DNA of 64,000 nt from positions 31,284-95,283 of the forward strand of contig JAAYUE010000033.1 of the NCBI GenBank assembly GCA_012517905.1, given 5' to 3'. The DNA is from Clostridiales bacterium. Lineage in GTDB: Bacteria; Bacillota; Clostridia; Christensenellales; CAG-138. Below, one piece after another: positions 7,364 through 15,542 of the stretch. The stretch's first letter is position 1, and every line of letters begins with the position of its first letter. The position numbers were made by a program, and so were the translations under genes. The notes under the pieces were generated by a model that made no database searches, was not told where the DNA came from, and was given only the letters and a program-made list of their open reading frames with translations.

Positions 7364-9514
7364 CTATTTCGCCTGTTTCATGGAAAGCGAAATCCGCTTT
7401 TTCTGTACGTCCACCCCAAGCACCAGCACTTGGACGACGTCCCCGATGGACACCACCTCGGACGGATGCTTGACAAAGCGGTCGGCAATCTCGGAAATAT
7501 GCACCAGCCCGTCCTGATGCACGCCGATGTCGACGAACACCCCGAAGTCGATCACGTTTCGCACCGTACCGGTGAGGACCATGCCGGGCACGATGTCCTC
7601 GATGTCCAGCACGTCCGTGCGCAGAACGGGTTTGGGCAGCTCGTCGCGCGGGTCGCGCCCGGGCTTGACGAGCTCCTTCACCACGTCCCGCAGGGTCGGC
7701 AGACCCACGCCGCATTCGGCGGCGAGCCTGCTTTCACCGTATTGCTTGGCGCGCTCCGGCAAATCGGAAATCCGGCCCGCGGACACGTCGGACAGCGCAT
7801 ATCCCGTCAAATTCAGCAGTTTTTCCGCCGCGGCGTAGCTTTCGGGATGCACGCCGGTGTTGTCGAACACCAGCTTGCTTTCCGGCACGCGCAGAAAGCC
7901 CGCGCACTGCTCAAACGCCTTGGGACCCATCTTGGGCACCTTCATGAGCTGCTTCCGGCCCGAAAACGCGCCGTTTTCCTCGCGGTAGGCGACGATGTTT
8001 TTGGCGAGCGTTTCGTTCAGGCCCGCGACCTGCCGAAGCAGCGAGGGCGACGCGGTGTTCACGTCCACGCCGACCGCGTTGACGCAGTCCTCCACCACGC
8101 CTTCGAGCGTTTCGCTGAGCCGCTTTTGCGGCATGTCGTGCTGATATTGGCCCACGCCGATGGCCTTGGGATCGATCTTGACCAGCTCCGCCAGCGGGTC
8201 CTGCAGACGCCGCGCGATGGACACCGCCGAGCGCAGATTGACGTCGTACTGCGGAAATTCCTCCGCCGCGAGCTTGCTGGCGGAGTAGACGGAGGCGCCC
8301 GCCTCGTTGACGATCATATAGCTCACGCGCTTGTTGCGCGCGATGAGCTCCACGGTCATCTGCTCCGTTTCGCGCGAAGCGGTGCCGTTGCCGATGGCGA
8401 TGTGCTCGACGGCATGTTTTTTAACCAACGTCTCGAGTCTTTCGATGGCTTCTTCCTTCTGTCGCTCGCCAAAGGTGGGATAGACCACCGTGGTGTCGAG
8501 CACCTTGCCCGTACCGCTGACGACGGCGACCTTGCAGCCGTTGCGGTAGCCGGGGTCCAGCCCCATGGTCACGTGGCCCTTGACGGGCGGCTGCATGAGC
8601 AGGGGTTTTAAGTTCAGCGCGAAGTTATGGATCGCGCCCTCGTTGGCAAGGTCCGTCAGCGCGGCGCGCGTCTCGCGCTCCACGGAGGGGAAGATCAGCC
8701 GGTCGTAGGCATCCTCCGCGGCGGCTTCGACAAACCGGCCCGCGGCGGAATTCGTCCGCACGACCGAGCGCTTGACGGCGCCGAGCGCGAGCTCGCGGTC
8801 AAGGTCGAGCTTCACCTTGAGATAGCCCTCCTTTTCCCCGCGGTTGATCGCGAGGATCTGATGGCCGGAGAGCCTGCTCAGCGGCTGGTCGAACTGATAA
8901 TACAGCCGGTAGACGGAGTCCTCCTCCTTTGCGGCGGCGGACCCGACTCTGGCGTTTTTCGAAACCGCGTCCCGCAGCTTCTGGCGGATGGCCGCGTCGT
9001 CGGACACCGCCTCGGCGATGATGTCCGACGCGCCCGCCAGCGCGTCCTCCACCGACTCCACGCCCTTTTGCGCGTCTACGAACCGCTCGGCAAGCTGCTC
9101 CAGCGGCGGCAGGTCTTTGCCCTGCGCAAAAATCTGGTCCGCCAGCGGTTCCAAGCCCTTTTCCTTTGCGATGGTCGCGCGCGTACGGCGCTTTTGCTTA
9201 TAGGGGCGATAGATATCCTCGAGAACCGCGAGCGTCTTCGCCTCGTCGATCTGCTTTGCCAGCTCGTCCCTGAGTTTATCCTGCGCGGCGATCGCTTTTT
9301 TGATCTCCTCGCGCCGTTCGGCCAGGTTTCGAAGGTAGCTCAGCCGGTCGGCAAGGTCGCGCAGCGTGGTGTCGTCCATCGTGCCGTGCAGCTCCTTGCG
9401 GTAGCGCGCGATGAACGGAATAGTGTATCCCTCGTCGATGAGGTCCACGACGTTTTTCACGTGCGTCTCGTTCTTGTTGAATTCCCGCGCGAGGATTTGA
9501 ATTTGTGTTTCCAT
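7364..9514 (-). CDS. tex: Tex-family S1 RNA-binding transcription accessory protein
   Basis: A 716-residue nucleic-acid-binding protein of the Tex/Spt6 core family, a usual length. Order: N-terminal helical region (starts METQIQILAREFNK), YqgF/RNase H-like domain (MGLDPGYRNGCKVAVV at about 325-340), helix-hairpin-helix repeats (GVDVNTASPSLLRQVAGL and the SGRKQLMKVPKMG stretch), and a C-terminal S1 domain (GMVLTGTVRNVIDFGVFVDI). The start at 9514 has GGAG 5 bases upstream; the open frame runs further upstream but without a ribosome site. It is probably monocistronic or cotranscribed with the XdhC-like gene 64 bases downstream. Tex acts in stress survival and transcription/RNA handling; details in Clostridia are not settled. 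Confidence 0.95.
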   Translation of the reverse strand: METQIQILAREFNKNETHVKNVVDLIDEGYTIPFIARYRKELHGTMDDTTLRDLADRLSYLRNLAERREEIKKAIAAQDKLRDELAKQIDEAKTLAVLEDIYRPYKQKRRTRATIAKEKGLEPLADQIFAQGKDLPPLEQLAERFVDAQKGVESVEDALAGASDIIAEAVSDDAAIRQKLRDAVSKNARVGSAAAKEEDSVYRLYYQFDQPLSRLSGHQILAINRGEKEGYLKVKLDLDRELALGAVKRSVVRTNSAAGRFVEAAAEDAYDRLIFPSVERETRAALTDLANEGAIHNFALNLKPLLMQPPVKGHVTMGLDPGYRNGCKVAVVSGTGKVLDTTVVYPTFGERQKEEAIERLETLVKKHAVEHIAIGNGTASRETEQMTVELIARNKRVSYMIVNEAGASVYSASKLAAEEFPQYDVNLRSAVSIARRLQDPLAELVKIDPKAIGVGQYQHDMPQKRLSETLEGVVEDCVNAVGVDVNTASPSLLRQVAGLNETLAKNIVAYREENGAFSGRKQLMKVPKMGPKAFEQCAGFLRVPESKLVFDNTGVHPESYAAAEKLLNLTGYALSDVSAGRISDLPERAKQYGESRLAAECGVGLPTLRDVVKELVKPGRDPRDELPKPVLRTDVLDIEDIVPGMVLTGTVRNVIDFGVFVDIGVHQDGLVHISEIADRFVKHPSEVVSIGDVVQVLVLGVDVQKKRISLSMKQAK

Positions 9515-9751
9515 GTTTTCTCCATGTTCTTCGCGACGGCGTTTTCCCCTCTCGGGAAAGGCCGCGCGGTCTGCTGCCCGCATGATAAAGAGGGTGTACG
9601 GTTATTTTACCACAAAGATACCGGCGGACGGAATATGCATTGCCGCACGAACCGGCCCGCCGAAAGATCCGCCGTTGTATTCCCGCGTCCAAGCGGATAT
9701 GATAAAAACAGATTCACAGGATCGCTCAATCATCGTCGGGAGAATCTGCCC

Positions 9752-10732
9752 ATGATCAGCCGAACAAAATTTGAAATCGACGAAGCGTCCGTCCTGCGTC
9801 TCTTCGAGGCGGCGGGCATTGCGGGCGTGACCCGTTCCGAGCCGTTGGGCGACGGCGAGTTCAACGCGGTGTTTCTCGCCGCTTCGCCGGAACGCAGCTA
9901 TGTGCTCAAAATCGCTCCGCCGGACGGCGCGCCCGTGATGACATACGAACGGGACATGATGCGCAGCGAGGTCTTCTGGTACGACGTCATGCGAAAGCGG
10001 ACGTCCATCCGCGTGCCGGAGGTATACGCCGCGGATTTTTCGCGCACGCGCCTGCCCGTGCCGTATTTCATCATGGAGCATCTGCGCGGAGAGCCGCTGA
10101 ACAAAGCGCGGCTGAACGAGGCGGAGCGCGCGGAAGCGGATGCGGCGCTTGCGAGGATGGCCGCCGAACTGCACGCCGTGAAAAGCGAACGCTTTGGCTA
10201 CGAGCAATGCGGGCTGTACGAAAACTGGTATGAGGCCGTTTCCGCGTTTGTGCGGCAGACGCTGGACGACTGCGCGCATAAGCGCCGCCGCTCGCGGCGC
10301 GGCGAGCGGTTGCTTCGGCTCATCGAGCGGCACCGCGACGCGCTTTCGGCGGCGGAGAGCTGCATGGTCAACTTCGATATCTGGCCCGCAAACATCATCG
10401 TTTCGCGGGAAACCGGCGCCGTCCGCCTCGCCTGGATCGATCCGGAACGCAGTTTCTGGGGCGATAAAATGCTTGATTTCGTGTGTTTTGCGTTCCACCG
10501 GCCGCTCGCGTCGAAGCGGGCCGTCCTCGCGGCATACAACGCCGCGGCGGAACAGGCGGTGGCGCCGACGCACGGGGAGGAAATCCGCTTCGCCGTCGGG
10601 CAGGCGTATCTTGCGCTCATCATGGAGACGGAGAAATACTATCGCTATTCGCCGCTGCGGTTTGGGTGGTGGCGAAACGTCCTCGCCGCGCGCATGCTCT
10701 ACCGCGCCGCGTTTTCGGCGCTGGAAGCATGA
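9752..10732 (+). CDS. Phosphotransferase of the APH/choline kinase fold
   Basis: A 326-residue soluble kinase-like protein. It has a Gly-rich N-lobe (LGDGEFNAVFLA at about 29-40, then YVLKIAPP with the ATP lysine) and a catalytic loop NFDIWPANIIV at about 210-220. In aminoglycoside and choline kinases this loop reads HGDxxxxN; here His is Asn, but the catalytic Asp and the Asn are kept. The metal Asp follows in LAWIDPERSFWGD. The start at 9752 was chosen for GGGAG upstream and because the fold begins there. The gene is isolated, followed by a terminator. The substrate is unknown; it may be a sugar, an amino alcohol or a drug. Antibiotic resistance is possible but not supported by context. Confidence 0.8.
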   Translation: MISRTKFEIDEASVLRLFEAAGIAGVTRSEPLGDGEFNAVFLAASPERSYVLKIAPPDGAPVMTYERDMMRSEVFWYDVMRKRTSIRVPEVYAADFSRTRLPVPYFIMEHLRGEPLNKARLNEAERAEADAALARMAAELHAVKSERFGYEQCGLYENWYEAVSAFVRQTLDDCAHKRRRSRRGERLLRLIERHRDALSAAESCMVNFDIWPANIIVSRETGAVRLAWIDPERSFWGDKMLDFVCFAFHRPLASKRAVLAAYNAAAEQAVAPTHGEEIRFAVGQAYLALIMETEKYYRYSPLRFGWWRNVLAARMLYRAAFSALEA

Positions 10733-10754
10733 AAATCCGTCCGTGTCCCATCCG

Positions 10755-10778
10755 CCCCGCCTCCGCGGGGCTTTTTTT
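10755..10778 (+). terminator. Terminator after the APH-fold kinase
   Basis: CCCCGC-CTCC-GCGGGG is followed by CTTTTTTT; 22 bases after the stop codon, on the plus strand only. Confidence 0.8.
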
Positions 10779-12150
10779 ACCGCGCAGGTTCCGATTCCCG
10801 CGGGCGGGCGCGCCGCTTCAGCGCCTCCATGAGCGGCACGAGAAACGCCGCCACGATGCCCGCCGAAAAGCCGGTGTTGTAGAGGTTCATGCCGCCGTGC
10901 AAAACGCCCGAGCAGAGCGCGACCGAGGAGTTGAGAAATCCGGCCGCGACGCCCCACGCCCAGCCGTAATGCCCCGCGATGGGCGCAAGGCATGTGCCGA
11001 ACAGCGCCGCGAGCAGCACGGAGGGATCGTTGATGTTCCAGACCTTCGTCAGGCTGCCGAGCACCACGCCAAAGAGGATCGGGATGATGTTTCTGGCGTG
11101 CTTCCCGCCCGCGCCGAAGCCCGCTATGGTCAGGATGCCGCCGATGGTCGGGCCGTTGAGCGGACCACGCACCAATAGGACGTATGCCGTGGCGATCAGA
11201 CCGTTGAGCCCCATGTTGACCAGCGCCGCGCCGACGCCGCCGATTGCGGCGAAGTCCTCGCAGGACTGCCCCGTCTCGGCGAAGATCGCCCGCAGGGATT
11301 GGATCGTTCCGTGCGAGGAAGCAATTCCAAGAAGCATCAGAAACGCAAACAGCAGCGCCAGAAATCCCAGAAAGAGTGCGTCGTTTCCCGTGCTCCAGAT
11401 GAGATTGAACCCCGTCTGATACCCGTAGGACTTGAGCAGCGATACGATCACGGTACCGAGGATGCCCGCCGTGAACCCGACGTTATAGAGGCTGAATCCC
11501 TTGTGCACATTTTTCAGGTGCGCAGCAAGCGGCGCGATAACAAGCCCCACGACGAGCCCGACAACCATGCCGAGCGGTATGCCGACCCGGCCCGGCAGAT
11601 GCAGCACAAATGCGCACTCCGTCACGACGGGCGCGAGGCTCGTTGCAAACAGCGCGGTGTGGATGTGCTCCCTGAACGGCTCGCGGTTTAGGCGCGCGTA
11701 GAGCCACGCGCCGAATATGATCGGCCAGACGTTGAATATGTTTTTTCCGAAGAGGCCGAAGCTGCCCATCAGGAAAATCGCAATGGTAGAAAGCCCCCGA
11801 AACCGCGCGTGAAACAACAGCAGCAGCCACACGGAGACAAGCATCAAAAGCCCCGCGTTGACAAACGCGGGGCCGACGCCGCCAAGCGCGACGTAATCCG
11901 TAATCAAAACACCGGAAGAGCGGACGATGCGCCAAAGCCCCGCGATCAGTTCGCCGAGCGTCGTCTGCGTCAGTCCAAAAGCGATCAGCAGCAGCGAAAC
12001 GCACGCCATCGCGCCGTAAGCAAAGGCGTCGGCGTATCGTCCGGGAATGGTCATTACAGAATGTTGGGTGCGTCCGCCGCGGAATCCGGCGGGCGAGCGA
12101 TCCGAGGTGTGGTCCGGAGCAGCTCGGCGAGGGCGTGTCAGCCTGGTCAT
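10777..12150 (-). CDS. DUF1576 integral membrane protein
   Basis: A 457-residue polytopic membrane protein with about 10-12 hydrophobic segments. It has an internal duplication: the pattern YNVGFTAGILGTV in the first half recurs as YNTGFSAGIVAAF near the C-terminus, and GLFGKNIFNVWPIIFG recurs as GGKHARNIIPILFG. This fits the DUF1576 family, whose function is unknown but which looks like a transporter of two homologous halves. GGAGGG lies 5 bases before the ATG at 12150, so an open-frame extension of 15 codons upstream is rejected. The first 30 residues are polar and Arg-rich. The gene stands alone between rsgI and the APH-fold kinase. Confidence 0.8.
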   Translation of the reverse strand: MTRLTRPRRAAPDHTSDRSPAGFRGGRTQHSVMTIPGRYADAFAYGAMACVSLLLIAFGLTQTTLGELIAGLWRIVRSSGVLITDYVALGGVGPAFVNAGLLMLVSVWLLLLFHARFRGLSTIAIFLMGSFGLFGKNIFNVWPIIFGAWLYARLNREPFREHIHTALFATSLAPVVTECAFVLHLPGRVGIPLGMVVGLVVGLVIAPLAAHLKNVHKGFSLYNVGFTAGILGTVIVSLLKSYGYQTGFNLIWSTGNDALFLGFLALLFAFLMLLGIASSHGTIQSLRAIFAETGQSCEDFAAIGGVGAALVNMGLNGLIATAYVLLVRGPLNGPTIGGILTIAGFGAGGKHARNIIPILFGVVLGSLTKVWNINDPSVLLAALFGTCLAPIAGHYGWAWGVAAGFLNSSVALCSGVLHGGMNLYNTGFSAGIVAAFLVPLMEALKRRARPRESEPAR

Positions 12151-12363
12151 GGTATCCCTCCTGTCGGTTCGACGGGATATCAGCACGGGTTGCATCAGTC
12201 AGATTCAGCGGCGGGACCGCAGCCGGAAGGGCAGCGGTCCGCATGGAATTTTGTCGTTGAGTTTGACCCGCTCGTTCGTCATGGGTTGTTCCGATATGAA
12301 GTTGTCGGGGACCTCTGATTTGATCATACCATGCCGCGCGGGCGGCGCGCCAGAGAAATATAC
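12151..12363. other. Intergenic leader of the DUF1576 gene
   Basis: About 210 bases without a convincing gene. A TATGAT box near 12325 (minus strand) could be a -10, which would give a leader of about 170 bases. I recognise no riboswitch in it. Confidence 0.3.
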
Positions 12364-12403
12364 ATAAAAAAACCGGAGGCCCGCCAACGGGTGCTCCGGT
12401 GTG
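12364..12403 (-). terminator. Terminator after rsgI
   Basis: On the minus strand, ACCGGAG and CTCCGGT form the stem around a GC-rich loop, followed by TTTTTTTA, about 20 bases after the rsgI stop codon. Confidence 0.8.
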
Positions 12404-12422
12404 ATCGGGCACTGTTCCATTC

Positions 12423-13325
12423 TTACGGCGCCTTGGGACCGCCGCCCTGCCCTTGCTGCGGCTGGGACCCGCTTTGTCCGCCGCCGTTTGCCGGCAAGCC
12501 GGCGCCGTTGCCGTCCGCGTCGTCGTTTTGCTTCGCGGGGTTCGTCTGTTCCTTTGGCTTTCCGTCATCGCCGTTGTTCGTTTTCTCTTTGTCGGACTTC
12601 CCCTTCGTCAGGGCGATGATCTCGCGCACGGGTCGGTCGACCCAGTCTTCGGGATCAAACGCGGTTCCTTCGCCGGACGCCTCGCCAAGCCGCTCGATGA
12701 GATAGAGCTTGCCCGCGCTGGTGCCGAGCGCATGCGCGGCGTCCACGTCCCCGCGGGTCACGGACGCGGAATACACCGTCAGCCCGTTTTGCAGGCTTAC
12801 CTGCGCGCTCAGCCGCTTCGTCAGTTGCTCGGCATGCTGCGCGCTGTAAGCCGCCGCGGAGAGCATCACGTCGTTTTCCGTCGCCTCCGCCAGATAGCCG
12901 CTCTCGCGCAGCGCCGAAATCGTCGCCTCCACCGCCTCGTCCACGGGACGGTAACGCAGCGATGGCAGATCCATCCGCGCCAGTATTTGCCCGCCGTCGT
13001 CGTTGACGGCGGTCACGTTCAGCACGCGGTCGTAGCAGTTGATCGCGTATTCGATCGATGGGTTCACGTCCAGACTCACCACGCCGGAGGGGGTCATGTA
13101 GCTCGTGAACCCGCCGAGCAGCAGCAGCAAAAACCCCGCCGCCATGGAGGCAAGCGCGGTGATCCGCGCCCGCCGGCGCGCAGGCGCCGCCGACTCCGGC
13201 AAGCGGATTTCCTGTCCGAGTTCGTAGCCGTTGTTTGGAACGCGCACAAACGCGCCGCCGCTCGTCAGCGCCGCGGCCGACGCACCGCGAATTTCCACGA
13301 TGATTGCGCGGCTTCGCTCCTTCAT
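12423..13325 (-). CDS. rsgI: Anti-sigma factor RsgI
   Basis: A 300-residue single-pass membrane protein that holds SigI inactive. Order: a cytoplasmic RsgI N-terminal domain (residues 1-40), a basic stretch (RRRAR), one membrane segment at about 55-78, then an outer domain opening SGVVSLDVNPSIEY. The DVNP motif (N88-P89) is the position where RsgI proteins are reported to cleave themselves, so signalling by autoproteolysis is plausible. The last 60 residues are low-complexity (Lys, Gly, Gln, Pro). There is no carbohydrate-binding module like those on clostridial cellulosome RsgI proteins, so the sensed signal is unknown. It overlaps the sigI stop by 4 bases. Confidence 0.9.
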   Translation of the reverse strand: MKERSRAIIVEIRGASAAALTSGGAFVRVPNNGYELGQEIRLPESAAPARRRARITALASMAAGFLLLLLGGFTSYMTPSGVVSLDVNPSIEYAINCYDRVLNVTAVNDDGGQILARMDLPSLRYRPVDEAVEATISALRESGYLAEATENDVMLSAAAYSAQHAEQLTKRLSAQVSLQNGLTVYSASVTRGDVDAAHALGTSAGKLYLIERLGEASGEGTAFDPEDWVDRPVREIIALTKGKSDKEKTNNGDDGKPKEQTNPAKQNDDADGNGAGLPANGGGQSGSQPQQGQGGGPKAP

Positions 13326-14080
13326 TCTTCATTCCCCCGAACGCCGCGGATGTAGTTCTTCAGCACGGGGTAATCCCCCGAACGAATCACAACCGTTGCG
13401 ATGATGTACTTTCTGTATCGCTCCATCAGCTTTTTAGGCAGGCCGTCTTCCTCCGTCAGCCGCTTGATCGGCAGCTGGCGCGTGCGCCGGAGCTGGCGCA
13501 GGGTTTCCTCGCGCGCGAGAACCGCTTCCGCCGCCGCCATACAGGAGCAGCGGGCGCTTTCCCGGCCCGGCGAGCAGTCCGTCAGATCGAAAAAGCTGAA
13601 TCCATATCGCTTCAACTCCACGTTGGCGGCGAGAATTTCGTCCCGAAGCGACCGGTCCGAAAGCCGGATGCTCTTCTGCGTCACCGCGGCGAGCACCGCG
13701 CTCTGCGCGTCGTCCTCCGCGCCGCCCTCGAATGCCTCCGGCGGGACGGAGAGTTCCTGCGCGCGCTTTGCCTCCGCGCGGTATGCGTCGATGAGGCTTC
13801 GTCGGATCAGCGTTTCGGCATACGGCAGGAATGCGCCTCTTCCCGGCCGGTAGGTGTCGATCGCGCGCGAAAAAGCGCACAAAGCAATCGACCATTCGTC
13901 GTCGCTCTTCGTCACAAAGCGATGCTTTGCGCGGGAAGCGATTCTGAGAATGTTCTTCTCCTGCCGGATGATGAGTTCTTCACGCGCCCGTTCGTCCTTC
14001 GCCGCGAGAAGGGCGAGCGCCGAGTCGTCGTGCCCCATGCCGTTTGGTCGGTTCGTCTCCTCTTTATCGTTTGTCCGCAT
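13322..14080 (-). CDS. sigI: RNA polymerase sigma factor SigI
   Basis: A sigma-70-family alternative factor of 252 residues. The sigma-2-like part includes NILRIASRAKHRF, DDEWSIALCAFSRAIDTY and the GRGAFLPYAETLIRRSLIDAYR region (about 80-101). The SigI-specific C-terminal domain contains LPKKLMERYRKYIIAT at about 215-230 and the tail YPVLKNYIRGV. The stop overlaps the rsgI start (4 bases), as in known sigI-rsgI operons. The upstream secreted repeat gene ends only 60 bases before, so all three are probably one transcript. The ribosome site at the ATG is weak; a GCGGGG/CCCCGC inverted repeat lies just upstream (about 14097-14116) and may affect translation. Confidence 0.9.
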   Translation of the reverse strand: MRTNDKEETNRPNGMGHDDSALALLAAKDERAREELIIRQEKNILRIASRAKHRFVTKSDDEWSIALCAFSRAIDTYRPGRGAFLPYAETLIRRSLIDAYRAEAKRAQELSVPPEAFEGGAEDDAQSAVLAAVTQKSIRLSDRSLRDEILAANVELKRYGFSFFDLTDCSPGRESARCSCMAAAEAVLAREETLRQLRRTRQLPIKRLTEEDGLPKKLMERYRKYIIATVVIRSGDYPVLKNYIRGVRGNEE

Positions 14081-14140
14081 GATCGGATTCCGGCTGCGGG
14101 GACATTTGCCCCCGCAACCTATCGTATCACGAGCCCGCGA

Positions 14141-15289
14141 TCATTGAAAGAGCGAGCCGAGCCATTGCCAGAACGAGGCGAACAGCCCGCCGGCCGCTTC
14201 GGAGGCGCTGCCGTTCTCATCCGTGATGATGCGCATCTGGTATTCCTCGCCGCCCTGCTGCTGGTTTTGCGTCGGCACATCAAGACCGGCGTTTTCCAGC
14301 GCGTCCATCAGCGCCTTCTCTGCGGCCTTCGTCGCGTCGCTCAGAGCGCCGAGTTCCTCTTCGGTCAGCGCGGACGCATCCGCGCCCTGCTCGGCGGCAA
14401 ACGCAGCCTGATAAGCTTCCATCAGCTGCGTCAACACGGCTTTGTTGGCGTCCGCATCGTCCAGCCCTGCGATCTGCGCGGCGATCGCCTCCATGTTCAG
14501 CACGGCGTTGCCATAAGCATAGCCGTTAACAAACTGTCCGCGGCCAACCCCACCGGTTACGCCGGCGGCTTTCGTCGCCTCGAGTAGCGCCTGCTCGGCG
14601 GCCTTCGTCGCGTCGCTCAGCGCCTTGAGTTCATCCTGCGTCAGGGAGCCGTCCGCATTCTGCTCGGCGGCCAGCGCGGCCTGGTATGCGCTCAGCAGTT
14701 CGGTGAGGCTCGCCTTTGCGTCCTCATCCGTCAGCGCGGCGATGGCCGCGGCAATCTCGTCCGTATCGAGCGCCGGTTTGTTGCTGTTGATGCGGCCGGT
14801 GCCGTCGTTAGCTTCCTCGGGTACGCCGTAAAGCGTGTCGGTCGAAATGCCGGCCGCCTCCAGCGCGGCGTCCAGCGCGGCTTTCGCCGTCGCCATGGCT
14901 TCTGCCAGATCGTTCAACTCGTCGGTTTCTTTTGCCTCCACCGCCGCCTGCCGCGCATCGAACGCGGCTATATAGGCGTTCAGCAGCTCGGTGAGACTCG
15001 CCTTTGCGTCCTCGTCCGTCAGCGCGGCGATGGCTTCCTCGATCTTATCGACATTCAGGCCGGTCATCTCCGCGTTGCGGTTGCCATAGCGGTTGCCGGG
15101 CTTGGTGTCGGAGGTCGTCTTGTCGCTCTGGCCGGGACGTTCGCCCGGCGTGCCGTCGTTTTTGCCGTTGTCCGCAAGCGCGGTCGCGCTGAGCGCGAGC
15201 GTGAGGATGAGCGCGATCACAATCGCAAGGGTTCTCCGGGCACGTCTGCGCAGTCCGCCCGCGCGCCGATGGGTTCGATGTTCCTTCAT
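14141..15289 (-). CDS. Secreted alanine-rich protein with three helical repeats
   Basis: A 382-residue exported protein I do not recognise. A basic start and hydrophobic core form a signal peptide with likely cleavage at ALA-D39. After a Gly/Thr/Lys-rich linker come three repeats of about 80-90 residues (starting near 78, 175 and 265). Each has the pattern L-x3-I-x2-AIAALTDEDAKASLTELL followed by a long Ala/Glu/Lys helix ending A-AG. The repeats are predicted helical hairpins or coiled coils. The C-terminus ends in an amphipathic aromatic tail (FASFWQWLGSLFQ). AGGAG is 10 bases from the ATG. It is the first gene of the sigI operon, so it may be a SigI target and a cell-envelope protein. Confidence 0.75.
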   Translation of the reverse strand: MKEHRTHRRAGGLRRRARRTLAIVIALILTLALSATALADNGKNDGTPGERPGQSDKTTSDTKPGNRYGNRNAEMTGLNVDKIEEAIAALTDEDAKASLTELLNAYIAAFDARQAAVEAKETDELNDLAEAMATAKAALDAALEAAGISTDTLYGVPEEANDGTGRINSNKPALDTDEIAAAIAALTDEDAKASLTELLSAYQAALAAEQNADGSLTQDELKALSDATKAAEQALLEATKAAGVTGGVGRGQFVNGYAYGNAVLNMEAIAAQIAGLDDADANKAVLTQLMEAYQAAFAAEQGADASALTEEELGALSDATKAAEKALMDALENAGLDVPTQNQQQGGEEYQMRIITDENGSASEAAGGLFASFWQWLGSLFQ

Positions 15290-15319
15290 GCTATGTAATC
15301 TCCTAACTTCATGATGGCG

Positions 15320-15334
15320 CCGGAAAGTTTCCGG
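15320..15334. repeat. Perfect 15-base palindrome in the leader of the repeat-protein gene
   Basis: CCGGAAA-G-TTTCCGG, located between the predicted SigI-type -10 and the start codon. It could be a repressor site or a short RNA hairpin. Confidence 0.5.
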
Positions 15335-15346
15335 ACATTACTCTTC

Positions 15347-15376
15347 TACGAAACAGACGCCGGAAAAACGGGGGTC
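15347..15376 (-). promoter_or_regulatory. SigI-type promoter of the repeat protein-sigI-rsgI operon
   Basis: On the minus strand, GACCCCC (15370-15376) and CGTA (15347-15350) with 19 bases between. A C-run -35 and a CGWA-type -10 are the known hallmarks of SigI promoters. The spacing is somewhat longer than I would expect, so this is a candidate. It lies 57 bases before the start codon. Confidence 0.5.
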
Positions 15377-15486
15377 GAATCCGAAATAACGGGATTCTTC
15401 ATTTTATTTTCACATTTGATCTTCGCATTCGATCTTCGCATTCCGAAAAACGATCCGGTGCTAAAAAGAAGTTTCCCTTTTTATGT

Positions 15487-15520
15487 ACAAAAAAACTCCG
15501 GCTGATGAAAGCCGGAGTTT
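15487..15520 (-). terminator. Terminator after the FGGY kinase
   Basis: On the minus strand, AAACTCCGGC and GCCGGAGTTT form a 10-bp stem with an 8-base loop and a T-run, 22 bases after the stop codon. Confidence 0.9.
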
Positions 15521-15542
15521 GATCTGTGATCGTCCTGAATCT

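Noticed and set aside
8627..9751. Extension of the APH-fold kinase far upstream
   Set aside because: The upstream part lies antisense to tex and has no family features; it is an effect of high GC and few stop codons.
9752..10732. Aminoglycoside resistance gene
   Set aside because: The fold is APH-like but the catalytic loop differs (NFD for HGD), and nothing in the context supports drug resistance.
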